From the NCBI GenBank assembly GCA_949361645.1, contig OX442415.1, positions 9,083,254-9,147,253 of the forward strand: a DNA stretch of 64,000 bases, written 5' to 3'. Positions 12,090-23,726 of the stretch are shown one piece after another. This stretch comes from Spongilla lacustris. Taxonomy: Eukaryota; Porifera; Demospongiae; Spongillida; Spongillidae. The notes beneath the pieces were generated by a model. It did not search any database. It saw nothing but the letters and a program-made list of their open reading frames with translations, and was not told the DNA's origin. Numbering within the stretch: position 1 is the first letter of the stretch; every line of letters starts with the position of its first letter. Position numbers and translations under genes: made by a program.

Positions 12090-14880
12090 CGGTACATGTA
12101 TATGTGCATGCATTAATCAACTGAGCTGCCGCTACATGTATGTATGTATGTACATGTATGGACCAGTATGCCGGGTTGCTTACCTAGTATCATGCAGCAC
12201 ACTAAATCCGTGAACCTAAATTACAAGCCAGCAGCTCTAAAACTATGCAGTAGTTTATCATTGCGCATAATACAGTGAGAGGTGCCCCTATAAGTTCATT
12301 GCTGTTGGCAGGTTGCACGTGTCGATCTTTAGCAGTGGAGGCGGGGCACGTAAATAATGTTTCTTTTAACACATGTACACGAATTCTGGTCTTATAACTT
12401 TATAAGCTAGCACGCACAAAGCTGTACTGTAACTTACACGTACTCAGAACAAGAAGGGGAACGACATGTAGTGGAGGCAGACTAGAGATGAGAAAAGGAT
12501 GAAGGGAGAGATTGGAGAGAAGGAAGGGGGGCTAAGGTGCATGAGGAAATAGGGAAAGTAGGAGCCCCCGTGTAAGCAAGACCTCCCCTCCAACTTGAAG
12601 TGTTGCTTATGAACTGTGGCATGCCCACTCTCTATGTGGCAGTCACATGCAGAGGTACATCGGGGAACACACCATTGAAGCTTCTAGAAAACCCACATGC
12701 ACACACATGCTCACACACACACAACAAGTAAACACACAAACACACAAAGTAGACGTTAGTGAGTGTAGCCTAGTGGTGATATACAGCATTTTCATTACAT
12801 TATTATGGTGCATGTAACTGAGGTCCGCCCCCCTTCCTCTTTCGCCACAACTGCATCGTGTAAAGTTCTAGCTTAAATATATTTAATTTGGACACAAATA
12901 CATTGGGCAAAAAAAAGAAAAGGGGTTGAAGATGAAGTAGAGATGAAAATGAAAGGATAAGCTAGGAGCCTAGGAGAAATAGGCCCTCTCCAGTCGCCTA
13001 GGGTAGGAATCGCTTAGTACAGTCATAGAGCCTTCGCTAAGAATCGATTTACAGCGTAAGCTGGGTACGAGGAAGCGAGCAAAGTCGCACATATTTACGT
13101 TGTAAAACTGCAGTAAGCGCGTCCCCTCTGGATATTGGCGTAATAATGACATAACGTAATGGGCTACGTCCTTCTCTATGGATATGGGTGGAGCTTTACG
13201 GTTATTATTGAAGCCCAATTCCATTCAGGGCTTGTTTTGGTTCCATATCAAATTTGCAGTATTTCAATATTTGGTTTTCTCGAAATTTGTCGGGACCAAG
13301 AAAGGAAGTAATTTAAAGCAATCGTTCCATTTCTAGATCCACTCGTTAATGAAAGCGTCGATATCTGCAAAATAGTGTGATACAGTACTCCTAAAAAATG
13401 GAAAATCGAAAAAACGGCAACAAATCGATGCATCAAAATTAGAATGGTACAGAAATTTCAACATGGCGGAAAGGCACACAGAAACTTCTGTGTGCCTTTC
13501 CGCCATGTTGAAATTTCTGTACCATTCTAATTTTGATGCATCGATTTGTTGCCGTTTTTTCGATTTCCCATTTTTTAGGAGTACTGTATCACACTATTTT
13601 GCCTAATACTCGCTTCAGATTTCGACGCTTTCATTAACGAGTGGATCGAGAAATGGAACGATTGCTTTAAATTACTTCCTATCTTGGTCCCGACAAATTT
13701 CGACAAATTTCGAGAAAACCAAATATTGAAATACTGCAAATTTGGAATGGAAGCAAAGCAAGCCCGGAATGGAATTGGGCTTCAATAATAACCGTAAAGC
13801 TCCACCCATATCCATAGAGAAGGGCTTAGCCCATTACGTTATCTCGTTATTATGCCAATATCCAGAGGGGACGCGCTTACTGCAGTTTTACAACGTAAAT
13901 ATGTGCGACTTTGCTCGCTTCCTCGTACCCAGTTTACGCTGTAAATAGATTCGTACTAAGCGATTCATACCCTACTACTGGAGAGCGCCTATTCCTCCTA
14001 GCTTATCCTTTCATTTTCATCTCTACTTCATCTTCAACCCCTTTTCTTATTTTGCCCAATGTATTTGTGTCCAAATTAAGCTACAACTTTACACGATGCA
14101 GTGTGGCGAAGGAGGAGGGAGGCGGACCTCAGTTACATGCGCCATAATAATGTAATGAAAATGCTGTATATCACCACTAGGCTACACTCACTAACGTCCA
14201 CTTCAAGTTGTGTGTTTGTGTGTTTACTTGTTGTGCGTGTGTGAGCATGTGTATGGTGCATGTGTGTGTGGGTTTTCTAGAAGCTTCAATGGTGTGTTCC
14301 CCGATGTACCTCTGCATGTGACTGCCACATAGAGTATGGGCATGCCACAGTTCATAAGCAACACTTCAAAGTTGGAGGGAAGGTCTTGCTTACAAAGGAG
14401 CTCCTACTTTCCCTATTTCCTCATGCACCTTAGCCCCCCTTCCTTCTCTCCCTTCATCCTTTTCTCATCTCTAGTCTGCCTCCACTACATGTGTGTACAT
14501 TCTTCTCAACTCCTTTTGTTTTGCACCCTATGTCTTTCCCCTCCTTGTTCTGAGTACGTGTAAATTACAGTACAGCTTTGTACGTGCTAGCTTATAAAGT
14601 TATACGACCAGTTATTTACATTATTTACGTGCCCCGCCTCCACTGCTAAAGATCGACACGTGCAACCTGCCAACAGCAATGAACTTATAGGGGCACCTCT
14701 CACTGTATTATGCGCAACTATAAACTAATGCATAGTTTTAGAGCTGCTGGCTTGTAATTTAGGTTCATGGATTTAGTGTGCTGATACTAGGTAAGCAACC
14801 AGGCATACTGGTCCATACATGTACATACATACATGTAGCGGCAGCTCAGTTGATTAATGCATGCACATATACATGTATAT
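12090..14880. repeat. Palindrome centred near 13485, arms about 1.39 kb
   Basis: 12090-13480 is inverted against 13488-14880. The centre is GGCACACAG-AAACTT-CTGTGTGCC. The right arm stops at 14880, beside the CACACAGACC terminus, while the left arm continues into the larger repeat unit. Confidence 0.88.
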
Positions 14881-15099
14881 ATCACACAGACCGTATTCGT
14901 CGTCCGCATCGGCAATTCGCCCATTATTCGAATACCTTTTTATGACGATATCCGGATACCTGTTACGATTTACATGTATACGATAATAATTGCTTCTAAT
15001 TTGAAACGTAACGTTAATTAATAACGTTACTATTATATATACGTGGGGACGAGATCATACGGGCAGTAATTCGAACTAGTCAACAGATCTTCCTCTTCA

Positions 15100-16323
15100 C
15101 AGGCGCTGATCCAGGAATTTAGGAGGGGGGGGTGGTTGGACCCGAGGTGGTAAAAGGGGGTGGGTGCGCCCTCCCGCGCGAAGCGCGGAAGTTTTTTTAC
15201 TGGCGGTAGATATCTTATGCATGAAAAAGTGTTTTCTTTAGGACAGGTGCACTCATCGTATCAGATTTTTCACTGAGTTCATTTTGCCTGCTTTCCGTCA
15301 AGAAGTGCAAGTCCTTATTGGACTTTTTCAAGTTCAACTCAGAAATTGAAATACACTCAAAGGTCCTGATCACAGCGTATCTGGCCTACCAGTTACTTGT
15401 GTATCCTACGAGTCCGAATCTATGGATGATGATGCCGATACAGATTCTGATCTGGAAGCAGTATACATGTATATCTCAATCAGCATCTAAATGTCGGGTG
15501 TACAACCTACTCGGCTGAACATCCTAACACTGATCATGCAGACATGAGGAGCAGTCAGAGGAATAGGATCCTGCTCAGGATGTCTGTACAAGATGCAATC
15601 TCACAGTCAAGAACATGAAATGATAATGAAAGATATTAGTACTGATATCTGAGCAAGACAGGCTTGCAGATGCTGTTTTTAATTTTAAAATACTGTATGA
15701 TTTAGTGTTGCTGGAGTAAGGAAACAGGCTAAATTTCAGAGACGTTGGCTTCAAGATCATAAATGGCTCTAACATGAAGGATGTCTCAAGAAGGTATCAA
15801 TACTGTGGCTGTCAATTCACAAATCCTGTAGGATTTAGCTATGTATGCACAATCAACTGATCGTAAATGAGACTGAATCTATCTTAGAATATTTTTCAAG
15901 TAATTTCTCCGGCTATGGTTTGTAAATGGTGAGTACACAAAAGCACCTAAACTACTCTTTTCGCTTCGAGACAGAAACTAAATGCATAGCAGTCACCAAG
16001 CAATGCAAAGAATTTTAGATTGAATTTTGAAGTTTATGCTTACATTGATTTTTCTTTTGTGCTATATGTACTAGTCACAATTATTATGCATGTATCAAAA
16101 TAAGCATCTGATCACACAAAAAAACAAACAAAGCGTCATCATCTTTTTTCACCCCTAAATGGAAGCTGTTGAACAGAAAAGCTATTAGCCCTCAAACAAA
16201 AATTGCTGATAGTTCTCAATCAGTATTTTAGTATCCGTAAATAATTATTTGAGGAAGGGGGGGGGGGGGGGGGGGGGTGAGGGTGGCTAGCCACCCTATC
16301 CACCCTCTCTGGATCAGCCCCTG
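15100..16323. mobile_element. hAT-like non-autonomous element
   Basis: The left TIR is CAGGCGCTGATCCAG (15100-15114). The right TIR is CTGGATCAGCCCCTG (16309-16323), 14 of 15 bases complementary. CTTCA flanks both sides (15095-15099 and 16324-16328), a shorter match than the 8 bases expected of hAT. A G run of 21 (16257-16277) sits just inside the right end, and GCGCGAAGCGCGGAAG just inside the left. Interior ORFs are under 70 codons and no transposase motif is present. Confidence 0.75.
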
Positions 16324-16619
16324 CTTCATGAGTCATGACGACGGACAGCTCCAGCTACAAATAAAAGTTAGTTCGCTAACTTCGCTTAGTGCATTTCGAA
16401 CTAGCTGGTTTCTTGCATCAATCTCTCTGAGCTGATATTGCCGCGATCGCATTGTATTTTTAAAACTCGCGATGGTGAAACGGAGGCTGCATGATATGGC
16501 TAGTGGTGCGCAAACTTTATCTGTGGTTCTACTCTATTGGCATCGGGTACGATGTGTAGGTAGACCTCAGCGTGGCCACGCTAACTTAGGTCAGGACACG
16601 CCCATCTAGGTATGTGGTT

Positions 16620-16890
16620 AGGCCAAGCGATTAGGCCTATGTAGGTAGTTGTGGTTGTGTGCTAAGTGCATCTGGTGTGATGTGGGTAGCTGTGGATGCA
16701 TGCTGTACTGATTTGGTGTAATGTGGGTAGTTGTAGGAGGGTGTCTGGTGTGAGGGGGTAGCTGTGGTTGTGTGATGGGAGTAGCTATGGTTGTGTGCCT
16801 CATGAGGGCACTGGTGTGATGGGGTAAGTGTGTTTGTGTGCTGAGGGACATCTGGTGTTATGGTTTAGCTGTAGGGTAACTGGTGTGATC
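16620..16890. repeat. Degenerate minisatellite
   Basis: About six imperfect units of roughly 30-50 bases, built on CTGGTGTGATGTGGGTAGCT and GTGGTTGTGTG. Unit lengths vary, so it is an old array. Confidence 0.6.
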
Positions 16891-17115
16891 AATGTGTACA
16901 TTTAGGTGGCTCAGTGAGCAGAAAACCTGAATAACCTAGGTATTCGGCTGGCAAATTGTCAAAACCTATTCGGAAAAATCGATTTTCTTTTTTTAAGTAT
17001 TCGGAAAAATCGATTTTCAGATCCAGAAAAACCTGAAAAATCGATTAGTGTATTTAAAGTATTCGGAAAAATCGATTTTCATTATTCAGGGGAGGTTACA
17101 CACCCTAGGCTGGGC

Positions 17116-17636
17116 AGTGCTAGTTAGAGGTTTTTTCCCCAGTGTGTGGTGGATTTTTTCGTATTAGAGGTTTTTCCATAAGGAGATGTGGGCGCATCTC
17201 TTTTACAATATAGGTGTATGTTGAGCCCCCTGCCCAGCCTTGTGTGTTGTGTGATCGTGTATTGTTTTTGTTGTATGTGATGGTATGGAGGTGTATATGT
17301 GGATTTTTAGTGGTGGATTGTGCATGGTTGTATTTTTTGTAATTTTTTAAAATCTTCTTAAATGGATGTTATTACTATAGGTCTATTAACAGTACGATCG
17401 TATCACTATCGACAGGCCATGCACATACACAAACAGTCCACGTCAAAGACAGTACCAGAGCGACGAACACTGAAACCCTCCACCCCTGCGAGCCTTCTTG
17501 TAAACACATTGTGATGTTCTTGTCATGTGTGCGTGTATTCCGCAAGCTTTGAAGCTAGTACTATAGTAGGCCTACTGTGTGTGTGTTTGTGCATGCGTGT
17601 CAGTGTATATGTAGATTTAACGACACACACACACCC
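17116..17636. other. No gene recognised
   Basis: T/G-rich flank of the hAT-type element. No supported exon. Confidence 0.4.
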
Positions 17637-17699
17637 CTAGTCTCGTGCCCAGACCCAATGTATCGCAGCTGCGGATGAATCGGGTCTGGGCACGAGACT
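17637..17699. mobile_element. Deleted mini-copy of the TAGTCTCG element family
   Basis: TAGTCTCGTGCCCAGACCC and its inverse are fused with only about 25 bases between them. The interior present in full copies is gone. A C run (17701-17719) follows. Confidence 0.7.
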
Positions 17700-17719
17700 A
17701 CCCCCCCCCCCCCCCCCCC

Positions 17720-18363
17720 TAGTCTCGTACCCAGACTTTGATTCCCACAGCTGTGGATGGATTACATCACATCTGCGTGGAAAGAGGGTCTGGTGAACTG
17801 CTGTACTCTGTCTACGGTCACCAGAATGTTGGGGAACCAATCAGATTCGAGGTATGGAGTTATTGCATACCTTAGTTATTAAAGGGAGTTATTGGTAATT
17901 GCGATGGTGATGGAGGATGTACGGCGAACGATAAAGTGAGCGGGTGAACGTAAGGGTTGTTTTACACATACGACAAACACTTCCCAATCATCGTAGACGT
18001 ACTACTGGATCGGAATGTCTTCGTATGTCTTGCAACTGGCATGGGAGTCGCTTTGATAAGCCGTTTCTACCTAGGGCATTTGATACGCGGTGGAGGAAGG
18101 ACAACGAGCGAAGCGTTGTTTGGAAACGTTTGGTCCTTTCTCATCTGTCAGTTGCGTTAGTTAATTGTTCAATTAACTAATTGCATTCGTACGTGCGCGT
18201 GTTGACGCTAAACATATTCATAAATACATCACTGCATTCCTCCCGACGTTAGAATGATAATGTTATGTAATCGCGGGACAAAATTGTTCACCAGACCCTC
18301 TTTCACGTAGCGGTGATGTAATCTATCCGCAGCTGTGGGAATCAGGGTCTGGGCACGAGACTA
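17720..18363 (+). mobile_element. Mutator-like non-autonomous element (TAGTCTCG family)
   Basis: Ends are TAGTCTCGTACCCAGAC and GTCTGGGCACGAGACTA. The terminal inverted repeats are roughly 75 bases and include GCAGCTGTGGATGGATTACATCA. The interior matches the other copies. There is no TSD: a C run is on the left and TCTGAGCAA on the right, so this copy is probably rearranged. The small repeated reading frames inside differ between copies only as the DNA does and show no sign of coding. Confidence 0.8.
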
Positions 18364-18382
18364 TCTGAGCAAGCCAACGGCA

Positions 18383-18544
18383 TAGTCTCGTACCCAGACC
18401 CTGATTCTCACAGCTGCGGATGGATTACATCACCGCTACGTGGAAAGAGGGTCTGGTGAACTGCTGTACTCAATTCTGTCCACGGTCACCAGAATGTTAG
18501 GGAACCAATCAGATTCGAGGTATGGAGTAATTGCATACCTTAGT
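18383..18544 (+). mobile_element. Truncated TAGTCTCG-family copy
   Basis: This is the left end and about 90 bases of interior of the family, ending at GCATACCTTAGT, where another copy is inserted. Confidence 0.75.
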
Positions 18545-19646
18545 TAGTCTCGTGCCCAGACCCTAATTCCCACAGCTGCGGATGGATTACATCACCGCTA
18601 CGTGAAAGAGGGTCTGGTGATCCGCGATTACATAACATAACATTAATCGCTCGTTGTCCTTCCTCCCACCGCGCATCAAATGCCCAAGGCAGAAACGGCT
18701 TAACAAAGTGACATACGAAGACATCCCGATCCAGTAGTACGTCTACGATGATTGGGAAGTGTTTGTCGTATGTGTAAAACAACCCTTACGTTCACCCGCT
18801 CACTTGATCGTTCGCCGTACATCCTCAACACCATCGCAATTACCAATAACTCCCGATAATAACTAGGGTATGCAATTACTCCATACCTCGAATCTGATTG
18901 GTTCCCCAACATTCTGGTGACCGTGGGTACAGCAGGCCTAGTCTCGTACCCAGACCCTAATTCCCACAGCTGCGGATGGATTACATCACCGCTACTGCTG
19001 TACTCAATTTTGTCCCGCGATTACATAACATTATTATTCTAACGTCGGGAGGAATGCAGTGACGTTTTATGAATATGTTTAGCGTCAACACGAATGCAAT
19101 TAGTTAATTGAATAATTAATTAACACAACTGACAGAGGAGAAAGGGCAAAACGTTTCCAAACAACGCTTCGCTCGTAGTCCTTCCTCCCACCGCGCATCA
19201 AATGCCCAAGGCAGAAACGGCTTAACAAAGTGACTCCCATGCCAGTTGCAAGACATACGAAGACATCCCGATCCAGTAGTACGTCTACGATGATTGGGAA
19301 GTGTTTGTCGTATGTGTAAAACAACCCTTACGTTCACCCGCTCACTTGATCGTTCGCCGTACATCCTCCAACACCATCGCAATTACCAATAACTCCCAAT
19401 AATAACTAAGGTATGCAATTACTCCATACCTCAAATCTGATTGGTTCCCCAACATTCTGGTGACCGTGGACAGAATTGAGTACAGCAGTTCACCAGACCC
19501 TCTTTCCACGTAGCGGTGATGTAATCCATCCGCAGCTGTGGGAATTAGAGTCTGGGCACGAGACTACAGCAGGCCAGTCCTCTTTCCACGTAGCGGTGAT
19601 GTAATCCATCCGCAGCTGTGGGAATCAGGGTCTGGGTACGAGACTA
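18545..19646 (-). mobile_element. TAGTCTCG-family copy split by a second copy
   Basis: The outer copy is 18545-18938 plus 19576-19646, in inverted orientation. Its flanks TACCTTAGT (18536-18544) and TACCTCATT (19647-19655) agree at 7 of 9 positions, suggesting an aged 9-base TSD. The inner copy is listed separately. Confidence 0.75.
18939..19566 (-). mobile_element. Nested TAGTCTCG-family element with perfect 9-base TSD
   Basis: The element starts TAGTCTCGTACCCAGACCC and ends GTCTGGGCACGAGACTA. CAGCAGGCC lies directly on both sides (18930-18938 and 19567-19575). Nine-base TSDs with long TIRs are the hallmark of Mutator-like elements. Confidence 0.88.
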
Positions 19647-19658
19647 TACCTCATTGGT

Positions 19659-20288
19659 GGTCTCGTACCCAGACCCTGATTCCCACAGCTGTGGATAGAT
19701 TACATCACCGCTGCGGGGAAAGAGGGTCTGGTGAACTGCTGTACTCAATTCTGTCCACGGTCACCAGAATGTTGGGGAACCAATCAGATTCGAGGTATGG
19801 AGTTATTGCATACCTTAGTTATTAAAGGGAGTTATTGGTAATTGCGAGGATGTACGGCGAACGATCAAGTGAGCGGGTGAACGTAAGGGCTGTTTTGCAC
19901 ATACGACAAACACTTCCCAATCATCGTAGACGTACTACTGGATCGGGATGTCTTCGTATGTCTTGCAACTGGCATGGGTGTCACTTTGTTAAGCCGTTTC
20001 TGCCTTGGGCATTTGATGCGCGGTGGAGGAAGGACAACGAGCGAAGCGTTGTTTGGAAACGTTTTGTCCTTTCTCCTCTGTCAGTTGCGTTAATTAATTA
20101 TTCAATTAACTAATTGCATTCGTGTTGACGCTAAACATATTCATAATACGTCACTGCATTCCTCCCGACGTTAGAATAATAATAATCGCGGGACAAAATT
20201 GAGTACAGCAGTTCACCAGACCCTTTACCCACGTAGCGGTGATGTAATCCATCCGCAGCTGTGGGAATTAGGGTCTGGGCACGAGACT

Positions 20289-20289
<1 letters not shown>
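19659..20289 (+). mobile_element. TAGTCTCG-family element, full length
   Basis: Full-length copy with both long TIRs; the first bases of the left TIR differ slightly (GGTCTCG). It abuts a 34-base C run (20290-20323). Confidence 0.8.

Positions 20290-20323
<34 letters not shown>
20290..20323. repeat. Poly-C run of 34 bases
   Basis: Uninterrupted C homopolymer directly after an element end. True length is uncertain because such runs assemble poorly. Confidence 0.9.
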
Positions 20324-23128
20324 ATCCTTTACGTGAAGTGGACTTAGATAGGTACTTGGATAAATCGCGTAAGTGGGGCCGTAAATCGATGATCTAAAAC
20401 TACGTCGAAAACTGGACACGTATTTCGTAAAGCTGGAAAAGGTCTTATAGAAGCGAACAAAGTTGTTCGATTATCTGCGAGGTTGGTCCGACTGCATAGC
20501 TTGATTTAGTGAGCCGATTTGTTGTAGAATGAAACGCCATTGCTTAATTTCGAGCTGGTTCTTGATCTTTTTTTTTTTTTTTACGCATTGAATTCGTAGT
20601 ATAATTTTGGGAATGAATCTTGACTCTGATTGTGAACCAACTATCACAGGATATATATATATTATTTTTTTTAGTTAGGCATCGAATCATCATATTACAA
20701 AGTATGAGAACGTTTGAATGATGCCCAAGGGGTGCTTTAACTACCCAGGCGTTTTATGTTGGTCTGCATGAAAAAAGGACACACATGTTTATATAAATGA
20801 ATCTTTATACTTTAACTAAGTAGGTTAACTTGGATTCTTTGTCTACAAAGCATAAGCACATAACCATTCCTTACAATAAAATGTTTTGTGACTACCCTAT
20901 TTATTGCACACCCCATTCTTCAATCAACTAAGTTATAAATGAAATTAATTTGAAGAATTAGCAAATCATTTTATTTCTATTGTTGTAACATTGTAATTCG
21001 ATGATGCCCAAGCCCTGTTCTTTTCAAGCCAAATATTCATGTTTAATTAGATGCATGCATCCATACGGGCATTACATGTATGAATGATGCGCATGTGCGC
21101 AACCATTGCTTTTTTGCTTTTTAGAATGAGGATAGTTATTGATCTAAGGAGGCTCATTAATGATTATAAAAAGGATGTGAGTGAGCATGGATCCCTTCTA
21201 GCTCCTGAAATAAGAAATGGCTTGGTGTTGTGCATCAATTCCAACCTAAAAAATGCCAAAACTATGGAAAAAGCCAAGATAGATAGGACAAGATGTGAAC
21301 ATTAATGCATTGTGCACTTCCATTAAGTGTGTACTTCAAATTAAATTATCAATGATATGAAGAAGCATCTTACTAGAACCTGGGAAGATATAGTTTTTTT
21401 TTTAATCTTAATCTGAAATTTGAATTGCCTTTAAACAAATACATTCAAAATTCCACTTTCATCAGTCAGTGCTCTCACACTAGTCAAACGGGCGCCTCCT
21501 GCTCCATACCAATAAACCTTAGATCTAGCTGCACTGAATTTGGGGAAAGAAAAAGTACTTTAGGGAAGTTAATGACATCAAATGAGGTTCTCAAAGCAAA
21601 GCTTCAGTAGTACTTGCTAGTGTTAAAATGCAAACCGCTGTTTTGAAAAAGCATTAAATAGAAAGTCAAATATTGAAAAAACACTCAGTCCGTTCTAAAC
21701 TGCTAAGTGCAAAAAAATAAAAATTAAATTAAAAGAAGTTGACGCAGGAAAATTTGTCATTAAAGCAAGGAAGCCATCACAGTGAAGCAAAACAGTTAAC
21801 TTACTGGAAAACTGATGAAGCTGAAGAAGATGTGGAGAACGTTACAATTGTCATATATGGGCTGTTAGCAGATTACATTGCTGGGGATCTTAATTTAAGT
21901 GAACTGAATACATGAATACGCTTGATTGTACATCGTGTAGTGTGTTTGATATGTTTTTTTTGCATTGAAAATTGTACTGGCAGTTTGATTTGTGTAGATT
22001 TCATCAGTTAGTACCATAATTCAATACGTATAAACTTATGTGTACTATTTGGCAGAATAACCTTCCTTCTTATGATGACCAATAGTAAGCGTTAGTTACT
22101 TATTGAAGCAAAGCATCTCTATGTATGATATTAGTGATACTATGTATTTTAAAGTTTTGGTTAAGGCTGCACACTTATTTATATCTCTGTACTGATTATA
22201 AACTCAACCGGGACAGTTTTTGTTTCGCGTACCCTATTAATTCACGTACATTCGCGATCATTTCATTATTGATCTTTCGAATAGCGCGGTGCTCGCAACG
22301 AAACGCATAGCCATGAGTATAAGGTATTTTTGGAATGTAGAATTTTTGCTCTTTCAACAATATATAATATGGGGATGAAATCACAATTTGAAAAAAATAT
22401 CCAACTACCTAACTTAGATTCGGTTCCGTACGATCGGAAGGCAACTCATTACAATGTAGCCAGACGTCGGCAGTTAATTAAGGCTTCACTGTATTGTAAT
22501 GAGATTTTGTGTGTCTTAATAGCCCGGGGTTGGTTTCGCATTCCTTTGCTGTATAGAAATGGTATGGAACTGCGTCCATAACTGAAGTAACAAACAAATG
22601 GCGGAGTGAAGTGGATGGTCACAGTTGTTGGTCAACCAACAGGTTGAAGTAATAGTACTAGTGTTTGTGTTGAAAGGTGTTGTTACTAAGTATACAGTAT
22701 TAATTCTCCGCGCTTAGATACGAGCGGTTTGAAATACATGACTGTCCCAAACCACGTAAGCTGTGGAACCGCGCCTATATTGAAAGATGTCATTGTAATC
22801 CCAAACGGTTAGATCTTTAAAGAAAGAAGTGGTACTACTATGTGCGTTTGAAAAAGGTACGTGGTGGCGTGAAGGGTTTTGGAGCGTTTCAAAAACATGC
22901 CATTATTTTAGGGTCTCACGTAAGGGGGCGGAGGGGTGGTAGTCTACGGTATATAGATGTGTGTGTGCTGCCAGGAGTTGGATCACAAGAATCAGTACGG
23001 TTTGCCTGTATTTTGGATTTGCCACAGTCTGCTTATTTAAAAACGTACCGCTAGGCCTTGTGCTTCGACCTTCGCGTTGCTTTAGCTGGTACTGTCACGA
23101 AAAATTCTATATCCGTCCTAGGATAAAT
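20324..23128. other. 2.8 kb without a recognisable gene
   Basis: Short open frames exist but match nothing I recognise: 21084-21305 plus; 21784-21915 plus (acidic, ending GDLNLSELNT); 22330-22581 plus; 22842-23054 plus. The segment 22700-23055 is less AT-rich than its surroundings and could hold an exon. No splice-consistent model could be built, so none is proposed. Confidence 0.35.
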
Positions 23129-23726
23129 TTTGCATAGGCGGCGGAAAGTGAATAAACCTGGGGGGTAGGCTGAAAAGTAAAACTGGGGGGGGGGGGGGGG
23201 GGGGGGGGGTAGGGAGGCACCTCCCTCTCACCAGCAAGGTGGTGTGGGTGAGCGCGCACAGCAAAAAAAGGGCGCAAATCACATTTTGATTTTTCTTTGA
23301 TTTTACAATGGTAACTGTTGATTTCACTTGTGATTTTCCAACCTTACAAATCATATGCTGATTTCGTATATAATTACAAATCACGTTGTGATACGTCAAT
23401 GATCCTAAATCTATTGACAAATCCGAGGATGATATTCGGTTTATTTGCCAGATGGTTCTGTGTATCACATAAACAGCAAATCAAATGTGGATTTTAGTAT
23501 GACGTTTTACATATGATTTTCACAATATGAGAAGTCATTTGCTGATCTTTGTTATGATTTAATATTGCAGTAGGACCGGATATTATAATTCTTTAGACAA
23601 ATGTTAGTTTCTCTATATTATGAATCTAAAAAATTACTTATGTATTCCAACGAATAGACTGAGATTTAATTTGGTTTTGTAAGCAAAATAAAATATGCAG
23701 TTCACATTACTCAGTGTTATGAAAAG

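Larger units (their letters stand above)
3093..14892. repeat. Giant cluster of inverted repeat arms (multiple palindromes)
   Basis: The block starts with GGTCTGTGT repeated three times (3093-3119) and ends with CACACAGACC (14883-14892). Inside, one sequence recurs in alternating orientation: 3120-4620 forward, 4998-5400 forward, 5460-6790 inverted, 6790-9262 forward, 9275-11860 inverted, 11870-13480 inverted, and 13488-14880 forward. The repeat unit, read from 13485 back to 9265, is about 4.2 kb and has long diverged inverted ends of 1 kb or more. It carries TG microsatellites inside the ends. It behaves like a foldback-type element with long TIRs that has been stacked head to head. Superfamily unknown; no transposase seen. 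Confidence 0.8.
2929..17107. mobile_element. Large hAT-type element, 14.2 kb, with perfect TIR and 8-base TSD
   Basis: The left end reads TAGGGTGTGTAACC (2929-2942). The right end reads GGTTACACACCCTA (17094-17107), its exact reverse complement. The flanks are identical: GGCTGGGC at 2921-2928 and at 17108-17115, an 8-base TSD of the hAT superfamily size. Both ends carry subterminal ATTCGGAAAAATCGAT-type words (about 3010-3040 and 16970-17080). Most of the interior is later insertions (3093-14892 and 15100-16323), so the original element was at most about 1.2 kb. No hAT transposase is visible, so it is probably a non-autonomous copy. Confidence 0.82.

Noticed and set aside
3093..14892. Explaining the palindromes purely as an assembly error
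   Set aside because: Arms differ by many small changes and indels, and the right arm ends at a terminus (CACACAGACC) that matches the left boundary, so real duplications are more likely; long reads are still needed.
17944..18180. Recurrent frames MNVRVVLHIRQTLPNHRRRT and MFYTYDKHFPIIVDVLLDRD in several copies
   Set aside because: They overlap in different frames inside a non-autonomous Mutator-like element and recur simply because the element is repeated.
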